A DNA stretch of 8,549 nucleotides. It comes from Candidatus Dormiibacterota bacterium (GTDB lineage: Bacteria > Chloroflexota > Dormibacteria > Aeolococcales > Aeolococcaceae). Numbering within the stretch: the stretch's first letter is position 1; each line of letters opens with the position of its first letter. This document shows, one piece after another, positions 1 through 6,280 of the stretch. A program made the translations under genes and the position numbers. The notes under the pieces are model-generated. The model saw only the letters and a list, made by a program, of their open reading frames with translations. It searched no databases and had not been told where the DNA came from. The DNA lies in the NCBI GenBank assembly GCA_027451645.1, contig DAIDIX010000063.1:1-8549 (forward strand), in the 5' to 3' direction.

Positions 1-704
1 GTCTCATCATTCCCACGCGGAATGAGGAGGACAATGTCCCCCATCTCATCGAGCGCATTCGAGACGCCTGCCATGATGTTTCTCTCGAATGCATCTTTGT
101 GGACGACAGTGATGACGGAACCCGTGCTGCCATTGACAACGTGGCACGCACGACGGACGTGGCGATGCAGCGGATCTTCCGGAATGGACCGGAAAGGAAG
201 GGAGGTCTCAGTACTGCAGTCATTGCTGGCATACGTGCTGCGAGCGGAAAGTATGTCTGCGTCCTGGATTCGGATCTCCAGCATCCTCCAGAAACGATAC
301 CTCTCCTCCTCAGGACTGTCGAGGAGGGAGACTATGATCTCGGTGTTGGCAGCCGCTATACGGAAGGCGGAAGCAGTGCAGGCCTCTCCGGCATAGTACG
401 AACCATTGTGAGCAGATGTTCGACAGCCCTCGTGCACCTTGTGTTTCCTTCATCGCGCGATACGACTGACCCTCTCTCAGGATTCTTCGTCGTGCGGAAT
501 GCTGCTGTTGCGGATGTTCCCTTTCATCCAACAGGATTCAAGATCCTCCTGGAAATTCTCGTGCATGCACCACACCTGAAGATTGTCGATGTGCCGTTTG
601 TCATGGCACCACGTCATGCAGGGGAAAGCAAGGCTTCCATCCGGGAAGGCTTCCGGTTTCTCCGACATGTGATGGTGCTGCTCCCCTACAGGAAGCATCC
701 CTAG
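1..704 (+). CDS. Family 2 glycosyltransferase, polyprenol-phosphate mannosyltransferase (DPM1)-like, 5' partial
   Basis: The reading frame is open from base 3, so the gene begins before the window; 233 residues are visible and probably only a few are missing. The first visible residues, LIIPTRNEE, are the beta1 nucleotide-binding strand of a GT-A fold. VDDSDDGT (residues 33-40) supplies the nucleotide-sugar-binding Asp pair. DSDLQHPPE (89-97) is the metal-binding DxD and the QHPPE signature of dolichol/polyprenol phosphate mannose synthases, and GSRY follows at 116-119. The protein ends just after the catalytic domain, with no C-terminal GtrA-type or other membrane helices, as in single-domain DPM1-like enzymes. 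Such enzymes transfer mannose or glucose from a nucleotide sugar to polyprenyl phosphate at the cytoplasmic face of the membrane, for later glycan or protein glycosylation. The sugar used here cannot be read from sequence. The stop overlaps the convergent methyltransferase gene. Confidence 0.9.
   Translation, partial: LIIPTRNEEDNVPHLIERIRDACHDVSLECIFVDDSDDGTRAAIDNVARTTDVAMQRIFRNGPERKGGLSTAVIAGIRAASGKYVCVLDSDLQHPPETIPLLLRTVEEGDYDLGVGSRYTEGGSSAGLSGIVRTIVSRCSTALVHLVFPSSRDTTDPLSGFFVVRNAAVADVPFHPTGFKILLEILVHAPHLKIVDVPFVMAPRHAGESKASIREGFRFLRHVMVLLPYRKHP
701..704. other. Shared palindromic stop CTAG of two convergent genes
   Basis: The plus-strand TAG at 702-704 ends the glycosyltransferase, and the minus-strand TAG at 703-701 ends the methyltransferase. 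The palindrome CTAG therefore serves as stop on both strands and the genes overlap by 4 bp. No U-tailed hairpin can stand between them, so any terminator must lie inside one of the coding regions, or the transcripts overlap. Confidence 0.85.
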
Positions 705-1552
705 TGCTCCTGCAGGCGCTTGCGGGCTCTCCGGAGTGCTGTGACATACGCCTTTCTCACATGACCACCACAGCATGTGTCGATATGCTTCCGAATGGCA
801 GAAAACAGCTGTTCCCTGACTTCTGGAGTAAGGAGAAGGTGGTCTGAGTATGTAGACAGGAGATTGACATATTCCTCCGAGGTGTACACCTGCTCCCAGG
901 GATACGTGACATACTCCATCTCATTCCACAGCTCCGCCTGCTGCAGCGTGTCCGTATGGGCAGCTATTGCATCATCGGAGAGAGGAACAACATGGCCAAA
1001 CGAGATGGCTGATATGTCACCAGAAGCTGCCCGGAAAGCCTCCTCGAGAAGAGCAGGTGCATATGTGCGGTAAATCTCCTGAATTCCCTGAAAGAATTCC
1101 ACATCTCCACCCTCCCGTCCCCAGTGACGGAAGATTGCAACGACCCCATCTGGAAGAAGGAGATCCCATACTGCCTTCTCACGGATCTCAGGATCGAGCC
1201 AGTGGTAGGATGTCGCTGCAATCACTGCAGTGAACAGCTCATGCTCACTCCTGAAGAAATCTTCGAATGTCGTGACCAGGAAGCGGACCTGTGGAGCATG
1301 CCGTAGCCGTTCCGATGCAACAGCAATCATTTCAGCACCCGGATCGATCGCGAGCACAGGACACTCCCATGCTGCAAGTGACCGTGTTGCTATGCCAGTT
1401 CCACACCCAATTTCGAGAATTCGGCTCGAAGGGCTGATGGGCATGTAGTGTGCAAGTTCAGAAAACAGCTGTTCCGGATACTGTGGGCGTGCCTGGTCGT
1501 AGATATCCGCAACTTCATGGAAGAGATATCCTCTCCGCGTGCTGTCACTCAT
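701..1552 (-). CDS. Class I SAM-dependent methyltransferase
   Basis: This 283-residue protein starts at ATG 1552. A moderate GGAG lies 11 nt upstream of the start. The N-terminus has the YDQARPQYP element (18-26) common in small-molecule methyltransferases of the COG2226/Methyltransf_11/25 type. Motif I, RILEIGCGTGIATRSLA (44-60), forms the SAM-binding loop. AID at 68-70 supplies the acidic residue that binds the SAM ribose, and ATSYHWLD (113-120) is the motif IV region of this family, where a Trp replaces the usual Asp/Asn-Pro-Pro-Tyr of DNA methylases. The C-terminal 130 residues are mostly helical and probably form the substrate-binding part. The protein should be cytoplasmic because no signal or membrane helix is seen. 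It lies 33 bp downstream of the GNAT-like gene on the same strand, so the two may be co-transcribed. The substrate is unknown. Confidence 0.88.
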   Translation of the reverse strand: MSDSTRRGYLFHEVADIYDQARPQYPEQLFSELAHYMPISPSSRILEIGCGTGIATRSLAAWECPVLAIDPGAEMIAVASERLRHAPQVRFLVTTFEDFFRSEHELFTAVIAATSYHWLDPEIREKAVWDLLLPDGVVAIFRHWGREGGDVEFFQGIQEIYRTYAPALLEEAFRAASGDISAISFGHVVPLSDDAIAAHTDTLQQAELWNEMEYVTYPWEQVYTSEEYVNLLSTYSDHLLLTPEVREQLFSAIRKHIDTCCGGHVRKAYVTALRRARKRLQEH

Positions 1553-1565
1553 TCCTGGTCCAGCT

Positions 1566-1578
1566 CCGGAAGTTCCGG
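1566..1578. repeat. 13-bp perfect palindrome between the GNAT and methyltransferase genes
   Basis: CCGGAA-G-TTCCGG is a perfect 6-bp inverted repeat around one base. It lies in the 33-bp gap between the GNAT stop and the methyltransferase start, centred about 20 bp upstream of the methyltransferase ATG. It could be a small operator. A hairpin with a one-base loop is not a good RNA structure and no T-run follows, so a terminator is unlikely. It may also be chance. Confidence 0.35.
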
Positions 1579-1585
1579 TTCTGTC

Positions 1586-2071
1586 CTACTCGAGGGTGGG
1601 TGCAGTTGGACGGAGTGAGCGCTGCTGAATGAGGCTGAACTCGTACTCGACAAAGAACGCTGTCTTCGTGGTTCCTGTCGCATGCCGCTCGCACCACCGC
1701 TGAAGCGTCTTGTCACCAGGCGCGACACGGATGCTGAGCTGCTGGATGCCGCGACGGCGGGCTTCAGCAAATGCCTCCTCGAAGAGAGATGAGATGGCAA
1801 TCATGTCTTCAGCAGCAAGAATGGTGATCTGTGGACCAGTGGTACCACGACCGTAGGACGGCTCTGTAATGACCAGTGCTCCAAGGACCCGGTAGTTGCC
1901 TTCAATGGCAACAACACCGAATGTACCTGGCTGCTTGAGAAGATCTGCAAGCTCCGAGTACTGCATTGGCGTGCCAGCATCGCCTGTCGCTTTGCTGATC
2001 TGCTGGTTGACAAGACGAAGGACAGATGAGGTGTCCGTGGGGGTAATGGGTCGGGTGCGTGTATATGGCAT
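1586..2071 (-). CDS. GNAT-like N-acetyltransferase
   Basis: With the ATG at 2071 the protein has 161 residues. It opens with TRTRPITPTDTSSVLRLV, the usual beta1/alpha1 start of a GNAT domain. A strand pair follows at 52-69 (GVVAIEGNYRVLGALVITE), as in GNAT beta2-beta3. Next come a long helix (92-107) and the beta5-like stretch IQQLSIRVAPGD (109-120), then a helix containing RWCERH (125-130) and a final strand FFVEYEFSL (139-147). The order fits GNAT, but the canonical acetyl-CoA loop (Q/R-x-x-G-x-G/A) is not obvious: PSYGRGTTGP (71-80) occupies part of that region. Acetyltransferase activity is therefore inferred from fold pattern only. The frame is open further upstream; an in-frame GTG at 2080 is an alternative, but the family pattern begins at the ATG. 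It shares a strand with the methyltransferase and diverges from the debranching enzyme. The substrate is unknown. Confidence 0.65.
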   Translation of the reverse strand: MPYTRTRPITPTDTSSVLRLVNQQISKATGDAGTPMQYSELADLLKQPGTFGVVAIEGNYRVLGALVITEPSYGRGTTGPQITILAAEDMIAISSLFEEAFAEARRRGIQQLSIRVAPGDKTLQRWCERHATGTTKTAFFVEYEFSLIQQRSLRPTAPTLE

Positions 2072-2080
2072 GGCACCCAC

Positions 2081-2110
2081 ACTGTACCCGATTCCCTCAC
2101 AGATCGCCAA
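2081..2110 (-). promoter_or_regulatory. Possible promoter of the GNAT-like gene
   Basis: On the minus strand TTGGCG (2110-2105) and TACAGT (2086-2081) are separated by 18 bp, each matching the sigma70 consensus at four of six positions. A start about 7 nt below the -10 would leave an untranslated leader of only 2-4 nt before the ATG at 2071. This is a weak by-eye match in a short divergent intergenic region. Confidence 0.2.
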
Positions 2111-2152
2111 CCCCCAATGCAATTTCCATGGCACTCCGAACTGCAAACTCGA

Positions 2153-2181
2153 TTGCGAAGGCAGGCCGACATTGTTACGCT
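2153..2181 (+). promoter_or_regulatory. Possible extended -10 promoter of the debranching-enzyme gene, with leaderless start
   Basis: TTGCGA (2153-2158) and TACGCT (2176-2181) are 17 bp apart. The latter is preceded by TGT, giving a TGn extended -10 arrangement. Transcription starting 7-8 nt below would begin at or next to the ATG at 2189. There is no Shine-Dalgarno close to that ATG, which agrees with a leaderless message. The hexamers match consensus only partly (4/6 and 3/6). Confidence 0.3.
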
Positions 2182-2188
2182 GTATTCC

Positions 2189-4351
2189 ATGCCACAACTC
2201 AACTCTGGAGCAACATTCTGGGTCTCCCACCAGGATCATGCTATTCGCGATTCCTGGTACTCAGACGGTCTCTACTCCCATGACACACGGTTCCTGTCAA
2301 AGTGGCAGATTTCCGTGAACGACAAGGAACCGTTCTGTCTCACGTACAGTGAATTTGACCATGCACATGGACAGTGGGTACTGATCGCCCCTGCACTCAT
2401 CACAAGTTCCGATGGCATTCCCACTGAAGTGAGCATCACCCTTGACCGCTTCATGCTTCAGGGGGAGCTCCATGAGGACCTCACCCTCAGTGCATATGGC
2501 ACGGTTCCTGTCATTCTCACCCTGTCCATTGCCCTTGCAACGGACTTCGCGGACCTGTTCGAGGTCCGCCGCCAGCAGTGGCAGTCCCGCTCCACAGCAA
2601 CGGAGTGGAATCCCGATGACCACATCCTTGCCTCAACGTATGCCAACAAGGACTTCTACCGGGAACGGCGCACGCATATCGTCTCAGACACCACTCCCTC
2701 AGTGAGCGGTTCGACAGTGAGTTTCTCCGTGACACTCTCCCCTGGCGAGCAGTGGCATGCATGCCTTGGCCACTGTCTCATCACGGATCGGGCTGCAGCA
2801 CAGTCACCTGTCGAATGTCCACTTCCAGCATGGCACGCGGCTACTCCAGTAACTGGGGAGCACACCCCGCACCATCCTGAGCTTCCGCGGGACGTTCCAG
2901 CCTACAGGGTTGCCAATCATGCGTTCCAGACAGCTCTTGACCAGTCAGCCCGGGATCTCCATGCGCTGCGCATCCCTAATCCTGCAGGCACATCACTCCC
3001 TGACATTCCCGCAGCTGGAATCCCCTGGTTCGTTGCCCTCTTTGGACGCGACTCAGTCATTGCCTCGCTGCAGACTCTTGTCCACAATCCGGAGTTCGCA
3101 CGTGGAACAATAGCTGCACTTGCTGCCTTCCAGGCAACGAAGCATGATGCATATCGCGATGCTGAACCGGGGAAGATCTGTCATGAGCTCCGTGTAGGCG
3201 AATGGGCAGTCTTCGGACTCATTCCTCACAATCCCTATTACGGCTCAGCTGATGCGACAGCGCTCTACCTCTACCTCATTGGCATGGTGTACCAGTGGAC
3301 TGGAGATGCAGAGTGGCTCAAGCAGTTCAGGGACTCCATCGACAGGGCTCTGGAATGGGTGGACCGGTATGGAGACATTGATGGGGACGGTTTCCAGGAA
3401 TATGGTCCACGTGCAATGACTGGCTATCCGAACCAGTGCTGGCGAGACTCCCCAGACGGTGTTCCTGATGAGGAGGGACACACTCCCTCCCACCCGATCG
3501 GAACATCGGAACTCCAGGCCTATGTCTATGCAGCAAAGCAGATTCTTGCACCCCTCTTTGCAGCATGGGGAGAGGGTGATCGGGCCGCGACACTCCAGAA
3601 GGAGGCAACTGACCTCCAGCACCGGTTCCGTGAAGTGTTCTGGCTCCCTGAAAAGGGCACTGTCGCACTCTGCATCGATGGCAGAAAGCATGCAATAGGA
3701 ACACCCTCATCCGACACAGGCCACTGCCTGTGGATGGGCATCCTCGATGAGGATGTTGCAAAGGCTTCTGCAGCACAGCTCCTTTCGCCTGAACTTTTCA
3801 GCGGCTGGGGAATCCGCACCCTAGCGACATCGCATCCTGCCTATGATCCCCACTCATACCACAGGGGGAGTGTCTGGCCGCACGACTCCATGATTGCAGC
3901 AGCTGGACTCATGCGCTACGGCTTCGTTGAAGAGGCATGGTCTGTCATCCGCGGTGTCATCGATGCCACAGGCCACTTCACAAATGCGCAGATCCCAGAA
4001 GTGTACTCTGGCCTCGACCGGTCTGCCATTCCCGTTCCTGTACCGTACCGGAGACCAAACATTCCCCAGGCATGGGCAGCAGGCTCCATCATCTATGCTG
4101 TCGACATTCTTCTTGGCATTGATCCGGACATCCCGCATGATGTCATCCGCTTCCATCCACATCTTCCTTCATGGTGCCCCACCATCTCAGTCGAGAACCT
4201 CCGGGTTGGAAACCGCTTGCTCTCCGTGCATGCACACCGCAGTGATGATGGTTCCACCCACCTTGAAGCAGCGATCACCAAAGGGGATCCGATCGAGATC
4301 ATCTGTGATACTGCCCCGCTGCATCATTCCAAAGCCCTGCCCCACGCCTGA
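2189..4351 (+). CDS. Amylo-alpha-1,6-glucosidase / glycogen-debranching-type enzyme
   Basis: The gene encodes 720 residues from ATG 2189. This start was chosen because ATFWVSHQDHAI (8-19) is where the family domain normally begins; the in-frame ATG at 2117 would add 24 unlikely residues. The N-terminal beta domain (about 8-210) has GLYSHDTRFLS, the hallmark of the bacterial GDE_N_bis domain. The C-terminal half (about 240-690) is an (alpha/alpha)6 barrel of the GH15/GDE type, with PWFVALFGRDS (GRDS at 286-289), CHELRVGEWA (E333), an acidic loop DIDGDGFQEY (396-405), GTSELQAYVY and HRGSVWPHDS (GSVWPHD at 560-566). Conserved Asp/Glu residues in these segments are the likely catalytic set. Members hydrolyse alpha-1,6 branches of glycogen-like glucans or short alpha-glucosides in the cytoplasm; no signal peptide is seen. 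No glycogen synthase, phosphorylase or branching enzyme lies nearby, so the physiological substrate is inferred. Confidence 0.9.
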   Translation: MPQLNSGATFWVSHQDHAIRDSWYSDGLYSHDTRFLSKWQISVNDKEPFCLTYSEFDHAHGQWVLIAPALITSSDGIPTEVSITLDRFMLQGELHEDLTLSAYGTVPVILTLSIALATDFADLFEVRRQQWQSRSTATEWNPDDHILASTYANKDFYRERRTHIVSDTTPSVSGSTVSFSVTLSPGEQWHACLGHCLITDRAAAQSPVECPLPAWHAATPVTGEHTPHHPELPRDVPAYRVANHAFQTALDQSARDLHALRIPNPAGTSLPDIPAAGIPWFVALFGRDSVIASLQTLVHNPEFARGTIAALAAFQATKHDAYRDAEPGKICHELRVGEWAVFGLIPHNPYYGSADATALYLYLIGMVYQWTGDAEWLKQFRDSIDRALEWVDRYGDIDGDGFQEYGPRAMTGYPNQCWRDSPDGVPDEEGHTPSHPIGTSELQAYVYAAKQILAPLFAAWGEGDRAATLQKEATDLQHRFREVFWLPEKGTVALCIDGRKHAIGTPSSDTGHCLWMGILDEDVAKASAAQLLSPELFSGWGIRTLATSHPAYDPHSYHRGSVWPHDSMIAAAGLMRYGFVEEAWSVIRGVIDATGHFTNAQIPEVYSGLDRSAIPVPVPYRRPNIPQAWAAGSIIYAVDILLGIDPDIPHDVIRFHPHLPSWCPTISVENLRVGNRLLSVHAHRSDDGSTHLEAAITKGDPIEIICDTAPLHHSKALPHA

Positions 4352-4537
4352 CTTTCCACACGAAGTGATCCTCACGTTCCACTCTCCGCAGATGCAGGGT
4401 GACGTTCTGAGATGGGAAGAGGTGGCGACACGAGCCCACATCCATGACAGGTGCTTCACGATGTGATAGTTTTCCGGGCGCAGTACACAGTGGGAATCTA
4501 TATTGGATGTATCTGATCCTCCATCCAGGAGAAAAAC
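4352..4537. other. Non-coding gap between the debranching enzyme and the exported-protein gene
   Basis: These 186 bases contain no convincing gene: the frames that cross them lack ribosome sites and run antisense or out of frame into real genes. No strong hairpin followed by T residues was found, so no intrinsic terminator can be called for the debranching gene. A TATATT at 4499-4504 could be the -10 box for the next gene, but no -35 match stands 16-18 bp upstream. Confidence 0.5.
4527..4532 (+). promoter_or_regulatory. Ribosome binding site deciding a GTG start
   Basis: AGGAGA lies 5 nt before the GTG at 4538. This strong Shine-Dalgarno fixes the non-ATG start of the exported protein. Confidence 0.75.
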
Positions 4538-5092
4538 GTGCCCCATCCTTCCCGACTTGCGGTCCTGCTTGCTGGAATATGCATCCTTGGTGTGGTGACT
4601 GCTGGCCTTGTCCTTCTCCATGCAGCAGCCACTCCGCTCTGCCCCAAGCAGGGAGCACCACTTCCATCCACCTTCTGCACAACACCACTCGAACGCTCAC
4701 TCGGAGAAGTGCCTGTGCACCTGCAGGGAATACCCGACTCCACTATCATCCATGAAGGGTGGAGCCTCACGACACCCCCCAGGGGCTACATTCCTGTGAT
4801 CTCGGATACCCGTGCAGCATCAACTGCTGTATCGTGCTCAGGATATTCGGGCGCATACAGTCATGGAACCATTCTCGTCCTTCCCCATACGTCATATGGC
4901 GGCAACCCACCCACGCTTGATCCCGTCTGGATTGTCAACATCACTCCGCGGAATTTCCCGATAGTTGTGCATGCTTCTTGGGGTGGTGGTCCTGGAACGG
5001 GCCCCCCACCGCACAGTGAATCGACAATCCACACTGTGTGGTGGACAGTCAATGCGTATACGGGAGCCTGTGAGGGAGCATTCTACGCATAG
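4538..5092 (+). CDS. Exported or membrane-anchored protein of unknown function
   Basis: This 184-residue protein begins at GTG 4538 behind a strong ribosome site. Residues 6-30 (RLAVLLAGICILGVVTAGLV and on) form one hydrophobic helix after a short Arg-containing N-terminus, so it is a signal peptide or an N-terminal anchor with the rest outside. An AAAT segment (29-32) could be cleaved by signal peptidase I. The Cys at 15 lies inside the helix, not in a clear lipobox. The outer part has four cysteines (35, 47, 100, 178), enough for two disulfides. It also has a Gly/Pro/Ser linker (SWGGGPGTGPPPHSES, 147-162) flanked by two Trp-rich strands: PVWIVNITP (129-137) and VWWTVNAYTG (167-176). The second, ending in x-V-x-A-x-T-G, faintly recalls the last strand of PepSY-like domains, but this is not enough to assign a family. 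I do not recognise the gene. It stands apart from the debranching gene and converges on the small membrane protein gene. Confidence 0.75.
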   Translation: MPHPSRLAVLLAGICILGVVTAGLVLLHAAATPLCPKQGAPLPSTFCTTPLERSLGEVPVHLQGIPDSTIIHEGWSLTTPPRGYIPVISDTRAASTAVSCSGYSGAYSHGTILVLPHTSYGGNPPTLDPVWIVNITPRNFPIVVHASWGGGPGTGPPPHSESTIHTVWWTVNAYTGACEGAFYA

Positions 5093-5143
5093 CAGCCTCA
5101 CGACATGCAGAAAGTCACCGTACTGACACTTCGCATGGCACCA

Positions 5144-5431
5144 TCACAGGCCAGTGCCGAACCGCAAGTGTGATATGAGAGCATACACTCCGATGATCAC
5201 AGCAAATCCAGTCCAGTACTTCAGCTCATACAGCAGGAACCTCTCCTTTCCGTTCCTGTGATATAGCGCATCCCATGCAACGCCAAAGACAATCCAGACT
5301 GCTGCGAAACCCACGATACCTGGTCTACCCGGCACAAACCAGGCTAGAAGCAAGACTGCAGCAATTACTGCTCCAGTAGCCACGTACTTGTGTTGTCCGA
5401 TCTTCCTGATCACGCTGTCATCACTCAGCAT
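5144..5431 (-). CDS. Small three-helix integral membrane protein, unknown function
   Basis: The 95-residue protein has three hydrophobic segments: about 16-33 (YVATGAVIAAVLLLAWFV), 39-58 and 73-89 (WTGFAVIIGVYALISHL). The Lys/Arg-bearing N-terminus and the charged loop at 58-71 (HRNGKERFLLYELK) suggest N-terminus inside and C-terminus outside. It begins 15 nt after the stop of the S49 peptidase gene on the same strand. It has no recognisable Shine-Dalgarno of its own, so translation probably depends on ribosomes finishing the peptidase gene. The start ATG is in the same frame as the peptidase, five sense codons after its TAG. No family is recognised. It may be a membrane partner of the peptidase, or unrelated. 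The 51 bp between its stop and the convergent exported-protein gene hold no visible terminator. Confidence 0.7.
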   Translation of the reverse strand: MLSDDSVIRKIGQHKYVATGAVIAAVLLLAWFVPGRPGIVGFAAVWIVFGVAWDALYHRNGKERFLLYELKYWTGFAVIIGVYALISHLRFGTGL

Positions 5432-5446
5432 TGTCGCGTCAGTCGA

Positions 5447-6280
5447 CTACATATGCAGTCGCGAGACTCCAAGCCAGCTTTCAATTTCCTGCATCCACCT
5501 GACAGTAGTCGAGTGCTTCGTTGATGCAGGGGCTAGAAGCCGCTGCATCGGATTGCGCCGTGCGGACATCCGGATCATTGGAGTTGCTGGATCGAGCTTT
5601 GCAAGAAGACGTGCCTGTGCGACAGCTGTCTCCTCATCATCGACAAGCTCATCAAGGAGTCCAAGCTCCATTGCCTCTTCTGCAAGCCATACCTCTCCTG
5701 TTGTCACCTTGCTGAGCTGCTCCTCCGAGAGATGCCGTGATTCACGAACTGCAGTGACAAAACGCTGGAAGAGCGCATTCACAAGATGCTCCTCCTTCTC
5801 GTGATCTTCTGGTGATGGCTTCCGCCAGGGTGCACCAAGATCCTTGTACGGTCCTGTCGTTGTGACAACAAGCTGCGTGCCGAGCCGTGCGAGAAGATCC
5901 ACGAGTACTGGACGGACACTCATGACACCGATGGATCCAACAAGTGCTCCAGGAAACGCCACAATCTTCCAGGCTCCGCAGGCAAGGAAGTATGCTCCAG
6001 AGGCACCTGTTCCACGAACCCATGCCACAACAGGCTTCCGGTGGGCGAGATGCTTCACTGCCCTGTAGAGTGCCTCAGAGGGAATTGCTCCACCTCCAGG
6101 CGAATCGATATCAAGCACCACTGCACGGATGGTCGCATCCTCACGAACACGCGTGAGGAGCCGCACTGTGTCGACTGAGCGCACCTGACCACCAATTGCT
6201 CCCCAGATGGGAACAACAGCGACCCGCTCCTTTGCAAGAAGGGACTTGATGTATTTCTGGATGTCACTCTGGAATGCCAC
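5447..6280 (-). CDS. S49 family serine peptidase (SppA-like), without membrane anchor
   Basis: From the GTG at 6280 the protein has 277 residues. That start is preferred because GGGGAGG stands 6 nt before it and the family's first strand, VAVVPIWGAIGG (20-31), follows soon after; a TTG at 6424 in the same frame has no such site and would overlap pepN by 161 bp. The S49 core is clear: VVLDIDSPGGG (54-64), then VRGTGASGAYFLACGA (88-103) with the nucleophile Ser94, then GSIGVM (115-120). PYKDLGAPWR (144-153) carries the general-base Lys146, 52 residues after the Ser as in Bacillus SppA. Known SppA enzymes are membrane-bound and cut leftover signal peptides within the bilayer. This one has no hydrophobic N-terminal helix, so it is either cytosolic or held at the membrane by a partner. 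It overlaps pepN by 17 bp, and a small membrane protein follows 15 nt downstream. Confidence 0.88.
   Translation of the reverse strand: MAFQSDIQKYIKSLLAKERVAVVPIWGAIGGQVRSVDTVRLLTRVREDATIRAVVLDIDSPGGGAIPSEALYRAVKHLAHRKPVVAWVRGTGASGAYFLACGAWKIVAFPGALVGSIGVMSVRPVLVDLLARLGTQLVVTTTGPYKDLGAPWRKPSPEDHEKEEHLVNALFQRFVTAVRESRHLSEEQLSKVTTGEVWLAEEAMELGLLDELVDDEETAVAQARLLAKLDPATPMIRMSARRNPMQRLLAPASTKHSTTVRWMQEIESWLGVSRLHM

Noticed and set aside
2117..2188. Upstream in-frame ATG at 2117 as start of the debranching enzyme
   Set aside because: The added 24 residues precede the point where the family domain begins and would cover the likely promoter; no ribosome site supports it.
3894..4466. Plus-strand frame crossing the end of the debranching gene into the gap
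   Set aside because: Most of it overlaps the real gene in another frame, it has no Shine-Dalgarno, and its low-complexity translation shows no family.
4517..4530. Possible hairpin TCCT-N6-AGGA hiding the ribosome site of the exported protein
   Set aside because: The stem is only four base pairs, and any AGGA has a fair chance of a TCCT nearby. It is too weak to call a regulatory structure.
4187..4621. Minus-strand frame spanning the 186-bp gap, considered as a small gene
   Set aside because: It overlaps real genes at both ends and has no ribosome site or recognisable domain.
5093..5143. Searched for a bidirectional terminator between the two convergent genes
   Set aside because: No inverted repeat with a T-run on either side was found.
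5342..5540. 10-bp direct repeat GGCTAGAAGC at 5342-5351 and 5531-5540
   Set aside because: Two copies of a decamer within coding sequences of different genes, with no further similarity around them, fit chance.
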